Assembly: GCF_000718015.1 (NCBI RefSeq) | Contig: NZ_JODY01000015.1 | Span: 137,519-201,518, forward strand | Direction of reading: 5' to 3' | Source: Streptomyces catenulae | GTDB lineage: Bacteria; Actinomycetota; Actinomycetes; Streptomycetales; Streptomycetaceae | DNA: 64,000 nt | Shown: positions 9,391 to 18,826 of the stretch, piece by piece | Numbering within the stretch: position 1 is the stretch's first letter | How the letters are laid out: each line of letters begins with the position of its first letter | The notes under the pieces: model-generated | The model's input: only the letters and a program-made list of their open reading frames with translations | Database searches by the model: none | What the model was told of the DNA's origin: nothing | Made by a program: the position numbers and the translations under genes

Positions 9391-12066
9391 ATGAACCGCA
9401 CCGCCGCCCGGCACCCCGCGCACGGCCCCGCCGTGGTCCTCGGCGTGCTGGTGCTGCTCACCGCGTTCCTCGCCGCCGCGTTCGTCGGGGGCGTCGACGC
9501 GTACGAGACCCGCGGCGCCCGCGCGGCCCTCGCCACCGCCCCCGCCGAACAGCGCGCCCTCCAGATCTCCCTCTCCCGCACCGACACCACCGAACCCGGC
9601 ACGGACTTCGCCCCCCGCCGCACCGACCGCGAGGACCGCGCCCTGCGCCGCACCCTCGGCATCCCCCTCGCCCCCGGGGACGCGGTGCACGGCGTCCGCA
9701 CCACCGTCCCGCTCACCACCCCCGACCCGAAGCTGCCCCGCCCGGACGGCGCGCCCGCCGCGTTCACCCTCTACGCCCCCGCCGGACTCGACGACCACGC
9801 CACGCCCACCGAGGGCCGCCTGCCGCGCGCCGCCGCACCCGGCGCCGAGGTCCTGGAGGCCGCCGTCACCACCGCCACCGCCCGCACCCTGCACCTGCGG
9901 CCCGGCGACACCCTGCACCCCGGCACACTGACCGTCCGCATCACCGGCCTGCTCACCCCCCGCGCCGCCACCGGCGCCTACTGGTCCCTCGACGACCTGC
10001 TGACCGCCCCGCACCTGGCCCCCACCGACGGCGTCCCCCCGCTGCGCGCCTGGCGCGGCGCGCTGCTGCTGGCACCCGGGGACGGCCCCGCGCTCACCGC
10101 CGAGGACCGCGGCGCGGCGGAGAAGTTCTGGTGGTACGGGCTCGACGCGCGGCCCCTCACCGCCCGTCAGGTCCCGGCGCTGCGCACCCGGCTGGCCTCC
10201 CTGGAGCACGGCACGGCGCTGGCCGCGGTCCGCGCGGTGACCGGCCCCGACACCGTCGTCGACACCGCCGCCGACTCCCTCCTCGCGGGCTACGCACGCT
10301 CCCGGGCCGCCCTCACCCCGGTCCTCGCGGTCGCCGCCTGCACCGTCGCCACCACCGCCGCCGTGGTCCTCGTCATGGCGGGCGCCCTCGCCGCCGCCCG
10401 CCGCCACGACGAGTTCGCACTGCTACGGGCCCGCGGCGCCTCCCTCCCGGGGCTCGCCGGACGCCTCGCCGCGGGCACCTGCGCGGTGGCGCTGCCCGCC
10501 GCCGCGGCAGGCTGGGGCGCCGCCCGCCTCCTCGTCCCCGGCTCCCCCGGCGCCCCGGCCACCGGCCCGCTGCTCGCCGCGACCGCCGTCGCCGTGGTGG
10601 GCGCGGCCGTGCTGCCGCTGCGCGCCGCCCACGTCCACCGGCGCCCGCACCCCACGGCCCGCCACGACACCGCCACCGCCCGGCCCTCCCGCCGCCGCGC
10701 CGTCGCCGAACTCACCACCGTCGCCCTCGCCGCCGCGGCCGTCACCGCGCTCCGCCGCCACGGCCCGGCGGACGGCCCGGACCTCCTCGTCAGCGCCGCG
10801 CCCGTACTGATCGCGGTGATCGCCACCCTGCTGCTGCTCCGCCTCCACCCGCTGCCGCTACGCGCCCTGGCCAGGCCCGCCGCCCGCCGCCGCGGCCTCA
10901 CCGGCTTCCTGGCACTGGCCCGCGCCGGACGCGCCCGGACCGCCACCGGACTGCCGCTGCTCGCCCTGCTGACCGCCCTGACCTGCGCCTCCTTCGGTGG
11001 CGCGGTGCTGTCCGGCGTCGGCCACGGCCGGGACGCCGCCGCCCTGGCCACCGTCGGCGCCGAGGCCCGCATCACCTCCGACCGGCCCCTGCCGCCCGCC
11101 CTGCGCACCGCGCTGACGAAGGTCCCCGGCGTCACCGACGCCGTCCCCGTCCGCACCGAGGTCCAGCCCGCCCCGGACAACGGCCCGCCGCTGACCCTCG
11201 TCGTCGCCGACGCCGACGCCTACGCCCGGCTCTCCCGCGCCACCGGCCTCGGCGCGTTCGCCCCCACCACCCTCGCCGAGCCCGGCGGCGACGCCCCGCT
11301 GCCCGCCCTCGTCTCCCCCGACGTCGTCCGCCGCTTCGGCCACGACCCGATGCCGCTGCAGCCCGAGGCCGGCTCGCTCGTCGTCCGGCCCGCCGCGGTC
11401 CGCGCCGACACCCCCGCACTGCCCGGCGGCGACTTCCTGGTGGTCGCCGCCGACGCCGTGCACCACCGCCACCCGGACGCCGACGCCTCCCCCACCGCCC
11501 TGCTGCTCTCCGGCACCTCCCCCGACCCCGCCGCGCTCCGCGCCGCCGTCCGCGCCCACACCCCGCCCGGCGCCCACCCGGTGACCGTGATCCGCGGCGA
11601 GGTCCGCGCCCGCCTCGCCGACGCCCCGCTCCAGCAGGGCGCCGAACGGCTCTACGCCGCGGCGACCGCCGCCGGAGCCGGATACGCGCTGCTCGCCCTG
11701 GTGCTCGCCGGACTGCGCGCGGCCCCCGACCGCGCGCCGCTGCTCGGCCGGTTGCGGGCGCTGGGCATGTCCCGGCGGCAGGGGCGGCGGCTGCTGCTCC
11801 TGGAGGCGCTGCCGCAGGCCCTCCTCGCCGCGGTCGGCGGCGCGGCGACCGCCGCCGTCACCCTGTGGCTGCTGGGCCCGGCGACCGACCTCACCCCGCT
11901 GGCGCTGCCCGGCGGCGCCTCCGGCACCGTCCCGCTGCGCTCCGGAGGGGCCACCCTGCTGCTGCCGTCGGCGGGCGTCCTCGTCCTCACCCTCGCGGCG
12001 GCCCTGGCACAGACATGGTCGGCCGGACGACGGCAGTCCCCCGACCGGAGAGCAGGTGACCTGTGA
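9391..12066 (+). CDS. Second FtsX-type ABC transporter permease
   Basis: An 891-residue permease, shorter than its upstream partner but with the same layout. It has an N-terminal helix (residues ~8-27), a large exposed region, a helix cluster preceded by RRHDEFALLRARGAS (FtsX signature), and a final three-helix block with RLRALGMSRRQGRRLLL. The ATG lies one base after the stop of the first permease, indicating translational coupling. Its stop overlaps the start of the ATPase gene by four bases (GTGA). The two permeases would form a heterodimer energised by that ATPase. Substrate unknown. Confidence 0.85.
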   Translation: MNRTAARHPAHGPAVVLGVLVLLTAFLAAAFVGGVDAYETRGARAALATAPAEQRALQISLSRTDTTEPGTDFAPRRTDREDRALRRTLGIPLAPGDAVHGVRTTVPLTTPDPKLPRPDGAPAAFTLYAPAGLDDHATPTEGRLPRAAAPGAEVLEAAVTTATARTLHLRPGDTLHPGTLTVRITGLLTPRAATGAYWSLDDLLTAPHLAPTDGVPPLRAWRGALLLAPGDGPALTAEDRGAAEKFWWYGLDARPLTARQVPALRTRLASLEHGTALAAVRAVTGPDTVVDTAADSLLAGYARSRAALTPVLAVAACTVATTAAVVLVMAGALAAARRHDEFALLRARGASLPGLAGRLAAGTCAVALPAAAAGWGAARLLVPGSPGAPATGPLLAATAVAVVGAAVLPLRAAHVHRRPHPTARHDTATARPSRRRAVAELTTVALAAAAVTALRRHGPADGPDLLVSAAPVLIAVIATLLLLRLHPLPLRALARPAARRRGLTGFLALARAGRARTATGLPLLALLTALTCASFGGAVLSGVGHGRDAAALATVGAEARITSDRPLPPALRTALTKVPGVTDAVPVRTEVQPAPDNGPPLTLVVADADAYARLSRATGLGAFAPTTLAEPGGDAPLPALVSPDVVRRFGHDPMPLQPEAGSLVVRPAAVRADTPALPGGDFLVVAADAVHHRHPDADASPTALLLSGTSPDPAALRAAVRAHTPPGAHPVTVIRGEVRARLADAPLQQGAERLYAAATAAGAGYALLALVLAGLRAAPDRAPLLGRLRALGMSRRQGRRLLLLEALPQALLAAVGGAATAAVTLWLLGPATDLTPLALPGGASGTVPLRSGGATLLLPSAGVLVLTLAAALAQTWSAGRRQSPDRRAGDL

Positions 12067-13133
12067 CGGAACGACCCGCACACCCCGACGCGACACCGGA
12101 CGGCGGCCCGCGCGAACCGGACGGCGCCGCCCCGGTCGGCCTCGCCGAGCTGGAACGCCGCGCCGCCGCCCGCGGCGACCGCCCCGCCTACGGCCATGAC
12201 GCGCTGATCGCCTGCGACCGGCTGGTCCGCGTCTTCGCCACCGACGGCGTGGAGGTCCAGGCCCTCCAGGGGCTCGATCTGCTGGTCGCCGAGGGCGAGT
12301 TGATGGCGCTGGTCGGCGCGTCCGGCAGCGGCAAGTCCACGCTGATGAACATCCTCGCCGGACTGGACGTCCCCACCGCGGGCGCCGCCCGCGTCGACGG
12401 CCGCGACCTGCTGACGATGGGCGCCCGCGACCGCCTCGCCTACCGCCGCGACACCGTCGGCTTCGTCTGGCAACAGACCGCCCGCAACCTCCTGCCGTAC
12501 CTCACCGCGCTCCAGAACGTCGCCCTGCCGATGCGGCTGGCGGGCCGCAGGCGCCGCGCGGAGCGGCCCCGGGCCGCCGAGGAGCTGCTGACGATGCTGG
12601 CGCTCGACCACTGCCGCGACCGGCGCCCGCACGAGATGTCCGGCGGCGAACAGCAGCGCGCCGCCATCGCCGTCGCCCTCGCCAACGCCCCCAAGGTGCT
12701 GCTCGCCGACGAGCCCACCGGCGAACTGGACTCCGCCACCGCCGAGCAGGTCTTCGCCGCGTTCCGCACCGCCAACGCCGAACTGGGCACCACCGTCGTC
12801 ATCGTCACCCACGACCAGACCGTCGCCGACGAGGTCCGCCGCACCGTCGCCATCCGCGACGGCCGCACCTCGTCGGAGGTACTGCGCCGCACCGAACGCG
12901 ACGCGGCGACCGGCGCCGAATCCCTGGTCTCCCGCGAGTACGCGATGCTCGACCGCGCCGGACGGCTGCAACTCCCCGCCGACCATCTGACGAGCCTGGG
13001 CATGGCCCACCGGGTGCTGCTGGAGCTGGAGAGCGACCACATCGGCGTCTGGCCGGACCGCACGGCGGACGACGCGGCCCGCAGCCGCACGGACGGGGAG
13101 GAGAACACCCCGGGCGGGGCATCCGGCGCCTGA
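12063..13133 (+). CDS. ABC transporter ATPase of the LolD/MacB type
   Basis: A 356-residue ATP-binding subunit. Walker A GASGSGKST is near residue 87, the Q-loop is in FVWQQTARNLLPYL, the signature MSGGEQQRAAIA is near 194, Walker B VLLADEPTGELDS is near 214, and the switch His is in VTHDQ. These are the features of ATPases that partner FtsX/MacB permeases. The ~55-residue N-terminal and ~75-residue C-terminal tails are longer than the minimal LolD domain; their role is unknown. GTG start overlaps the permease stop by four bases. Last gene of the exporter operon, convergent with the next gene. Confidence 0.92.
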   Translation: MTERPAHPDATPDGGPREPDGAAPVGLAELERRAAARGDRPAYGHDALIACDRLVRVFATDGVEVQALQGLDLLVAEGELMALVGASGSGKSTLMNILAGLDVPTAGAARVDGRDLLTMGARDRLAYRRDTVGFVWQQTARNLLPYLTALQNVALPMRLAGRRRRAERPRAAEELLTMLALDHCRDRRPHEMSGGEQQRAAIAVALANAPKVLLADEPTGELDSATAEQVFAAFRTANAELGTTVVIVTHDQTVADEVRRTVAIRDGRTSSEVLRRTERDAATGAESLVSREYAMLDRAGRLQLPADHLTSLGMAHRVLLELESDHIGVWPDRTADDAARSRTDGEENTPGGASGA

Positions 13134-13166
13134 GCGGTCACCGCAGAGGCGCCGCCCGGCCCGCGC

Positions 13167-13910
13167 TCAGGTGGGCGTGACCGTCAGCCCGGACAGCCCC
13201 GGGCCCGCGACCCGTACCGCCACCGACCCGTACGGGGTGGACAGCCGCAGCCAGCCACCGGCGGCGAGCAGGACGGGCGGCTGCGGGGCGGGCGCGGTCG
13301 GCAGCCCGCCGCCGGGCGCCGCCGGGACCTGCGCCGGACGCAGAAAACCGAGGGAGCGCGCGGCGTGCACGGCGCGCAGCGGCAGCCGGGTGTCGCCGAG
13401 CGTCCGCGACCAGATCTCCCGGCCGATCGCGTCCCGCGCCGCCCGGGTGCGCTCCTGCGGGTCCAGCGCCTCGTCCCGGGCCCGGAACTCCGCGACCGCC
13501 GCGGCGACCGCCCGGCCCAGCGCCTCGGGGCCCGGCAGCCCGGACACCCGCCGCCAGCCACCGCGCGGCGGCAGCACCCCGGCCCACGGCGGACCGGTGA
13601 CCGCCGCGGGCACCGTCAGCACACCGGCGGCCTCCCCGACGGCCTCCGGATCGATCGCCTCCAGCAGATCACCGGCCGAGACGGTGGTGTCCAGCCGCAT
13701 CCCGTCGGGGCCGCCGGGACCCCGCGGATCGGCGAGCCGCGCCGTGCGGATCGCCAGGACCTCGAAGGACGGCGGCCGCCCGAAGACGGCCAGCGCACCG
13801 CCGCCGCCCTGCAACCGCACCGCGGCGGCCCTGTCGTAATGCAGCAGCCGACCCAGGAAGGCGGCGAGATCCGCCGCCTCCCCGGCATCGGCCAGGCGCA
13901 GCACCGTCAT
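13167..13910 (-). CDS. Conserved hypothetical protein, coupled to thioesterase
   Basis: A 247-residue soluble protein, Ala/Gly/Arg-rich, with no signal peptide, membrane helix or catalytic motif that I recognise. The first ~70 residues (RLADAGEAADLAAFLGRL) and the Arg/Glu-rich middle suggest a compact helical fold. The frame extends to 14111, but the ATG at 13908-13910 overlaps the stop of the upstream thioesterase by four bases (ATGA), which fixes the start and indicates co-translation. The transcription unit is EttA, thioesterase, this gene. Convergent with the ABC ATPase. Confidence 0.7.
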   Translation of the reverse strand: MTVLRLADAGEAADLAAFLGRLLHYDRAAAVRLQGGGGALAVFGRPPSFEVLAIRTARLADPRGPGGPDGMRLDTTVSAGDLLEAIDPEAVGEAAGVLTVPAAVTGPPWAGVLPPRGGWRRVSGLPGPEALGRAVAAAVAEFRARDEALDPQERTRAARDAIGREIWSRTLGDTRLPLRAVHAARSLGFLRPAQVPAAPGGGLPTAPAPQPPVLLAAGGWLRLSTPYGSVAVRVAGPGLSGLTVTPT

Positions 13911-14341
13911 CCGGCGACTGCCCCCTTCGTCTGCGCGGCGTCGTCGAGGTACTCCTTCAGGTGCGCCTTCTCCTCCGCGGTCAGGCGGCGAGGGCGCTCG
14001 GCCTCGAAGTCGTACGGCACGACGACGGTCGAGGCACGCAGATACAGCGTCCCCTCGTCCTTGACCTCGTAGGAGACCGTCATCGACGCGGCACTGATCT
14101 TCGTGACCCACAGCTCGACGGTGACCGGCGCGTGCCGGTGCACCAGCGGGCGGACGTAGTCGATCTCGTGCCGCGCGACGACGGAACCACCGGTGAACGA
14201 CACACTGCCGTTCCCCGGCGCCAGCCGGTCCATGAAATCGATCCGCGCCTCTTCGAGATAGCGCACGAAGACCGCGTTGTTGACATGACCGAACGCGTCC
14301 ATGTCGGACCAGCGCAGGGGGCAGGCATAGGTGTGACGCAC
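13907..14341 (-). CDS. Acyl-CoA thioesterase, 4-HBT hotdog family
   Basis: A 144-residue single-hotdog protein expected to hydrolyse acyl-CoA thioesters in the cytosol. The family signature WSDMDAFGHVNNAVFVRYLEEAR near residues 12-34 contains the presumed catalytic Asp and the HVNN turn; the following strand VRPLVHRHAPVTVELWV also fits. Length is standard. It lies four bases after the EttA stop and overlaps the next gene by four, so the three are one operon. The linkage to a translation factor looks conserved in streptomycetes rather than functional, as far as I can judge. Confidence 0.85.
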   Translation of the reverse strand: MRHTYACPLRWSDMDAFGHVNNAVFVRYLEEARIDFMDRLAPGNGSVSFTGGSVVARHEIDYVRPLVHRHAPVTVELWVTKISAASMTVSYEVKDEGTLYLRASTVVVPYDFEAERPRRLTAEEKAHLKEYLDDAAQTKGAVAG

Positions 14342-14345
14342 GATG

Positions 14346-16010
14346 TCAGCCCCGGGTCAGCTTCTTGTACGTCGCACGGTGCGGACGGGCCGCGTCGGCA
14401 CCGAGCCGCTCGACCTTGTTCTTCTCGTACGACGCGAAGTTGCCCTCGAACCAGAACCACTTGGACTCGCCCTCGTACGCCAGGATGTGCGTGGCGACGC
14501 GGTCCAGGAACCAGCGGTCGTGGGAGACGACCACGGCGCAGCCGGGGAAGTCCAGCAGCGCGTTCTCCAGCGACGACAGGGTCTCGACGTCGAGGTCGTT
14601 GGTCGGCTCGTCGAGGAGCAGGAGGTTGCCGCCCTGCTTGAGGGTGAGCGCCAGGTTGAGGCGGTTGCGCTCACCACCGGAGAGCACCCCGGCCGGCTTC
14701 TGCTGGTCCGGACCCTTGAAGCCGAACGCCGAGACATAGGCGCGCGAGGGCATCTCGACCTGGCCGACGTTGATGTAGTCCAGCTCGTCGGAGACGACGG
14801 CCCACAGCGTCTTCTTCGGGTCGATGTTCTCGCGGCTCTGGTCGACGTAGGAGATCTTGACCGTCTCGCCGACCTTGATCGAACCGGCGTCCGGCGTCTC
14901 CAGCCCCTGGAGCATCTTGAACAGCGTGGTCTTGCCCGCACCGTTCGGACCGATGACACCGACGATGCCGTTACGCGGCAGCGTGAACGACAGGTCGTCG
15001 ATCAGCACCTTCTCGCCGAACGCCTTGGAGAGGTTCTCCACCTCGACGACGACGTTGCCCAGCCGCGGGCCCGGCGGGATCTGGATCTCCTCGAAGTCCA
15101 GCTTCCGCATCTTGTCCGCCTCGGCGGCCATCTCCTCGTAACGCGCCAGACGCGCCTTGGACTTGGCCTGCCGCCCCTTGGCGTTGGAGCGGACCCACTC
15201 CAGCTCGTCCTTGAGCCGCTTGGCGCGCTTGGCGTCCTTCTGGCCCTCGACCTTCAGACGGGTCTGCTTGGTCTCCAGGTACGTGGAGTAGTTGCCCTCG
15301 TAGCCGATGGCCCGGCCGCGGTCCAGCTCCAGGATCCAGCCCGCGACGTTGTCGAGGAAGTACCGGTCGTGGGTGACGGCGACGACGGTGCCCGGGTACT
15401 TCGCGAGGTGCTGCTCCAGCCACTGCACGGACTCGGCGTCCAGGTGGTTGGTGGGCTCGTCGAGAAGGAGCAGGTCGGGCGCCTCCAGCAGCAGCTTGCA
15501 CAGCGCGACGCGGCGGCGCTCACCACCGGAGAGGTTGGTGACCGGCCAGTCACCGGGCGGGCAGCCCAGCGCGTCCATCGCCTGCTCCAGCTGGGTGTCC
15601 AGGTCCCACGCACCCGCGTGGTCGAGGTCCTCCTGGAGCTTGCCCATCTCCTCCATCAGCTCGTCGGAGTAGTCGGTCGCCATCAGCTCGGCGACCTCGT
15701 TGAAGCGCTTCAGCTTGCCCATCACCTCCTTGGCGCCGTCCTGGACGTTCTCCAGCACCGTCTTCGACTCGTCCAGCGGCGGCTCCTGCAGGAGCATGCC
15801 GACGGTGTAGCCGGGAGAGAGGAACGCGTCACCGTTCGAGGGCTGCTCAAGACCTGCCATGATCTTCAGCACCGTGGACTTACCGGCGCCGTTGGGGCCC
15901 ACGACACCGATCTTCGCGCCCGGCAGGAAGCTCAGCGTCACGTCATCGAGGATGACCTTGTCACCGTGCGCCTTGCGCGTCTTGCGCATCGTGTAGATGT
16001 ACTCAGCCAA
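14346..16010 (-). CDS. ettA: Energy-dependent translational throttle protein EttA (ABC-F)
   Basis: A 554-residue ABC-F protein; E. coli EttA has 555. EttA binds the ribosomal E site and gates entry of the initiation complex into elongation according to ADP/ATP level. Two ABC domains are visible, each with Walker A GPNGAGKST/GPNGAGKTT, signatures LSGGERRR and LSGGERNR, and Walker B LLLDEPTNHLD and LLLDEPTNDLD. The inter-domain linker is charged, and there are no membrane helices. The frame runs open to 16253, but the conserved EttA start (AEYIYTMRKTRKAHGDK) follows a TTG at 16010, so TTG is taken as the initiator. First gene of a three-gene operon. Confidence 0.92.
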   Translation of the reverse strand: MAEYIYTMRKTRKAHGDKVILDDVTLSFLPGAKIGVVGPNGAGKSTVLKIMAGLEQPSNGDAFLSPGYTVGMLLQEPPLDESKTVLENVQDGAKEVMGKLKRFNEVAELMATDYSDELMEEMGKLQEDLDHAGAWDLDTQLEQAMDALGCPPGDWPVTNLSGGERRRVALCKLLLEAPDLLLLDEPTNHLDAESVQWLEQHLAKYPGTVVAVTHDRYFLDNVAGWILELDRGRAIGYEGNYSTYLETKQTRLKVEGQKDAKRAKRLKDELEWVRSNAKGRQAKSKARLARYEEMAAEADKMRKLDFEEIQIPPGPRLGNVVVEVENLSKAFGEKVLIDDLSFTLPRNGIVGVIGPNGAGKTTLFKMLQGLETPDAGSIKVGETVKISYVDQSRENIDPKKTLWAVVSDELDYINVGQVEMPSRAYVSAFGFKGPDQQKPAGVLSGGERNRLNLALTLKQGGNLLLLDEPTNDLDVETLSSLENALLDFPGCAVVVSHDRWFLDRVATHILAYEGESKWFWFEGNFASYEKNKVERLGADAARPHRATYKKLTRG

Positions 16011-16257
16011 GAGAAACCGTCCGGCAGTCTGGATCGTGCGGGTCTGTAGGGGCTCCGCCGCGTGGGCCATGAAGCGGCGTGGCCGCGCGAGGGCAGATAC
16101 ACCCATCTTGCCGTACCGCCCGGCCCTGGCGGAAACGCGTGGGGGAACGGACGGGGACGGAAACCCGCGGAACGGCCCGGGAGCGCAGGTCCGCCGCCCG
16201 GCCCGGCGCCACCGGGACCCGCCCGCACCCGGAGCCCGCGGCCGTCCCCGCACACGG

Positions 16258-16295
16258 CGGCGGGCGGCCCCCCGTCCCCGGGGTGCCGCCCGCCG
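16258..16295 (-). terminator. Hairpin after the thioester surface protein gene
   Basis: Perfect 11-bp arms CGGCGGGCGGC and GCCGCCCGCCG (16258-16268 and 16285-16295) enclose a 16-base loop. It lies 18 bases past the stop of the minus-strand surface protein gene and has no T run, the usual form of actinobacterial terminators. Confidence 0.55.
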
Positions 16296-16312
16296 TCGCT
16301 CACGGAGAGGTG

Positions 16313-17707
16313 TTACGCGGTCTTCTTCTTACGGAGGAAGAACACCGCACCGCCGCCGATCAGCACCAGCACCGCCGCGACACCCGCGATCATCGGGGTG
16401 GCGCTGCTGGAACCGGTCTCGGCGAGGTCACCGCCGCCGGTGGTGCTGCTCCCACCGTTGGTGCCGCCCACCGACGCGGGGCTGGGCTGCGGGGTGGGCT
16501 TGCCGCCACCGGAACCGGCGGTCTTGCAGTCCAGCACGCCCGAGAACGACTTCTCGAAGCCGCCCGCACCCTTCACCGCGATCTTGTACGGCTGGTCCTC
16601 GCCGACCGGCACCGTCACGGTCTTCGACTCACCGGGACCGACCTCGTAGTCCTTGCCGGACACCGAGAAGGGGAACGCCTCGTCACCGCTGTTGGTGGTG
16701 GTGACGTCCACCCCGCCCTTCGCGCAGTTCTTCTGCGCGGTCACCGCGGGAACGGCGCCCTGCTTCTTCCACGACGCGGTCGCCGCCGCCGACACCGTCG
16801 ACTCGCTGGAACCGGCCAGGATCTGCGTCTGGCTCTTCGCGTGCTCACCGATACCGGTGAAAGCCCGGCCGACCGGCACCTTCGTCGCCGCCTGCACGGT
16901 CAGCGAGGTGCTGCCGTCCTCCGCGCCCTTGGGCACGTCGAAGAAGAGCTGGGAACCGTCGGCGGCACCCGTGACCGGCTTGCCGTCCTTGCCGACGATC
17001 TTCACGCCCGACGGCAGATCCGCCGCCGGGGACACCGCGACGCTGTCCGCGTTGGTGTGCACCGTCACCGGGCCGAGACGGCTGCCCGACTTACCGGAGA
17101 CCGCCGGGGGGTCCAGCGTCAGCGACGCCTTCGGCTCCGAGAGGTTCTGCGCACTGCGCTCCAGGTAGTCGGCGAGCTTCTCGGCCGCCGGGTTCACCGC
17201 GTCCACCTTGACGTGGTCGGAGAACCGCCAGATCGCGACCTGCGTACCGGCCGCCGCGGTCTTCTCCGTCAGCCCCTGCGCACCGGCCTTCTGCGCCAGC
17301 GCCGCCAGGTCGTTCACCTGCGGGTACGAGTTCTGCAGGATCCAACGGATCTTGCCCGCGTCCGCGTTGTTGTGCAGCGACGAAGCGCTCCAGGGCACCT
17401 CCTGGTACTTCGCCTGCTGCTGCGTCGGGTTGTGCACGTCGATGCAGTACGTCTGCAGCGTGCCACCGTTGTCCACGGACATCTCGAACAGGCCCGCGCC
17501 GAGGGGCTGGTCCCCACCCTCACCGTGCACGACCGCCTGGTCGTAGACCTTCAGTCCACCGAGCGTGGCCGTGGCACCGCCGTGCCCAGCGACCGTCTCG
17601 TCCGCCACGGCGGGCCCCGCCGTGGCTATCGCACCCGCCGCGACCAGGCCCGAAGCCACGACCGCGGCGGCAAGACGGGCTGCGCCCCGCCTCTTCCTCG
17701 AAAGCAT
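16313..17707 (-). CDS. LAETG-anchored Cys-Gln thioester-domain surface protein
   Basis: A 464-residue secreted, wall-anchored protein. The N-terminus is a classical signal peptide (RKRR, then a hydrophobic core, cleavage near GPAVA-DET at ~35). The thioester (TIE) domain follows: Cys in TYCIDVHNPT and Gln in GTQVAIWRFSD, the pair that forms an internal thioester used by surface adhesins to couple covalently to targets. Ig-like repeat regions come next. The C-terminus has LAETG, a hydrophobic helix and RKKK, a class E sortase sorting signal. The frame opens at 17770, but ATG 17707 has AGAGGGG upstream and starts at the signal peptide. In Streptomyces such proteins are typically attached on aerial-hypha surfaces; the ligand is unknown. 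Confidence 0.88.
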   Translation of the reverse strand: MLSRKRRGAARLAAAVVASGLVAAGAIATAGPAVADETVAGHGGATATLGGLKVYDQAVVHGEGGDQPLGAGLFEMSVDNGGTLQTYCIDVHNPTQQQAKYQEVPWSASSLHNNADAGKIRWILQNSYPQVNDLAALAQKAGAQGLTEKTAAAGTQVAIWRFSDHVKVDAVNPAAEKLADYLERSAQNLSEPKASLTLDPPAVSGKSGSRLGPVTVHTNADSVAVSPAADLPSGVKIVGKDGKPVTGAADGSQLFFDVPKGAEDGSTSLTVQAATKVPVGRAFTGIGEHAKSQTQILAGSSESTVSAAATASWKKQGAVPAVTAQKNCAKGGVDVTTTNSGDEAFPFSVSGKDYEVGPGESKTVTVPVGEDQPYKIAVKGAGGFEKSFSGVLDCKTAGSGGGKPTPQPSPASVGGTNGGSSTTGGGDLAETGSSSATPMIAGVAAVLVLIGGGAVFFLRKKKTA

Positions 17708-17906
17708 GAATTTCCCCTCTGGGCGAGGCGGTCGAGTGGGGAGAAGCCTCGCCGGAAAGATCCCAGACAACTCAACAGCTGAACAGATCAGCCCCCGTGA
17801 GTACTCGTCGGATCCTAGGGAGAAGCCGCAACCCGGTCCCCAGGATCACACCCCTGCAAGCGATCCGAATCGCAATCGTTATCGAGAGGGGAACGTGGGG
17901 GCTGGG

Positions 17907-17918
17907 TTTATCGATAAA
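17907..17918. promoter_or_regulatory. Palindrome TTTATCGATAAA, possible operator
   Basis: A perfect 12-bp AT-rich palindrome in a very GC-rich context, about 190 bases upstream of the surface protein start. Its composition contrast suggests a protein-binding site. No regulator is identified. Confidence 0.35.
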
Positions 17919-17926
17919 TCGGCGGC

Positions 17927-17951
17927 GGGGAGGGGGGATTCCCCCCTCCCC
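17927..17951 (-). terminator. GC hairpin downstream of the SSB gene
   Basis: Perfect arms GGGGAGGGGGG and CCCCCCTCCCC separated by ATT, about 180 bases past the stop of the minus-strand SSB gene. It could terminate that transcript; no T run follows. Confidence 0.4.
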
Positions 17952-18127
17952 CTCCCCTCCCTCCCCCACTCCCCACCCCACCCCCGGCATACGACTCCCC
18001 CACACCGAGTACGCACCGCAATCAGCCACCGCCCAGCGACATCCGCACTCCCCGGGGAAGCCCGCACTCCCCGAGTGAGCCCGCCGCGCCCACGAGCCCA
18101 CCCGGCGCCCACCTCCGCCCTACGCCC

Positions 18128-18826
18128 TCACCCCGCCCCAACTCCCTCCAGCGCTTCCGCATCCGCCGCACCCGCATCCGCCGCATCCGCATCCGCGCCC
18201 GCCGCCGTACCGCCCCCGGCCCGTGCAGCCACTTCGGCCGCACCCCCGCTCCCGCCGCCCCCGCTCCCGCCCGCAACAGACGGACTCGGCACCGACATCC
18301 CGGTCGGCGTCACAACCGGCGCCCCGCTCGGCGCCCCGCTCGCCGTCGGCTCCGCCTTCCCCCACGCCCCCGCGCCGCCTCCCGTGGACCAGTCGGGCGC
18401 CAACTCGCTCCCCCGTGTGCCGCCTTCGCCGGGCTGCGGCTCGGGGCGCGGTCGGGGTGCCGCGCGGCGGAACGCGGCGGTCCCCCGGGTGAGGTCATGG
18501 CCGATGGCGACGGCCTCGACCTCCGCCGCGAGCCAGCGCTGCCCGCCGCGGTCCGCGGGCTGTTCGCCCTCGCGTACCCGCAACCGGCCCTGCACCAGCA
18601 GCGGTTCGCCCACCGTCACGGATGCCGCGACATGGTCGGCGAGCGCGCGCCACGCCTTCACCGTGAAGAAACTGGTGTCGCCGTCCATCCACCGCTCGCG
18701 CGCCCGGTCCCAGCGCCGGGGCGTCGCCGCCAGCCGGAACCGCACCACCGGTACGCCCGTCGGCGTCGTCCGGTGCTCCACCGCCGTGGCGGCGTTCCCC
18801 ACCAGCGTGACCATCGTGTCGTTCAT
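18128..18826 (-). CDS. ssb: Single-stranded DNA-binding protein paralogue
   Basis: A 232-residue protein whose first ~115 residues form the SSB OB-fold (TLVGNAA at the start, then VRFRLAATPRRWDR, FFTVKAWRALADHVAASV and PLLVQGRLRVRE). The remaining half is disordered, Ala/Gly/Pro-rich, and lacks the acidic DDDIPF-type tip used to recruit partners, ending instead in ALEGVGAG. This suggests the second (SsbB-like, developmental) paralogue rather than the essential SSB. ATG 18826 has GAGGGGG upstream; the frame extends to 19144 without other support. It follows two GTPase genes on the same strand after 211 bases. Confidence 0.82.
   Translation of the reverse strand: MNDTMVTLVGNAATAVEHRTTPTGVPVVRFRLAATPRRWDRARERWMDGDTSFFTVKAWRALADHVAASVTVGEPLLVQGRLRVREGEQPADRGGQRWLAAEVEAVAIGHDLTRGTAAFRRAAPRPRPEPQPGEGGTRGSELAPDWSTGGGAGAWGKAEPTASGAPSGAPVVTPTGMSVPSPSVAGGSGGGGSGGAAEVAARAGGGTAAGADADAADAGAADAEALEGVGAG

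Larger units (their letters stand above)
17708..18127. other. Regulatory intergenic region upstream of the thioester protein
   Basis: No gene is seen in these 420 bases. They contain a 12-bp perfect palindrome and an 11-bp-arm hairpin (listed separately), plus the promoter and 5' leader of the minus-strand surface protein gene. The rest is C-rich simple sequence. Confidence 0.5.

Noticed and set aside
6090..9767. 1225-codon minus-strand ORF opposite the ABC permeases
   Set aside because: Gly/Arg/Gln-rich shadow of a GC-rich gene; the plus strand has clear FtsX features and codon use.
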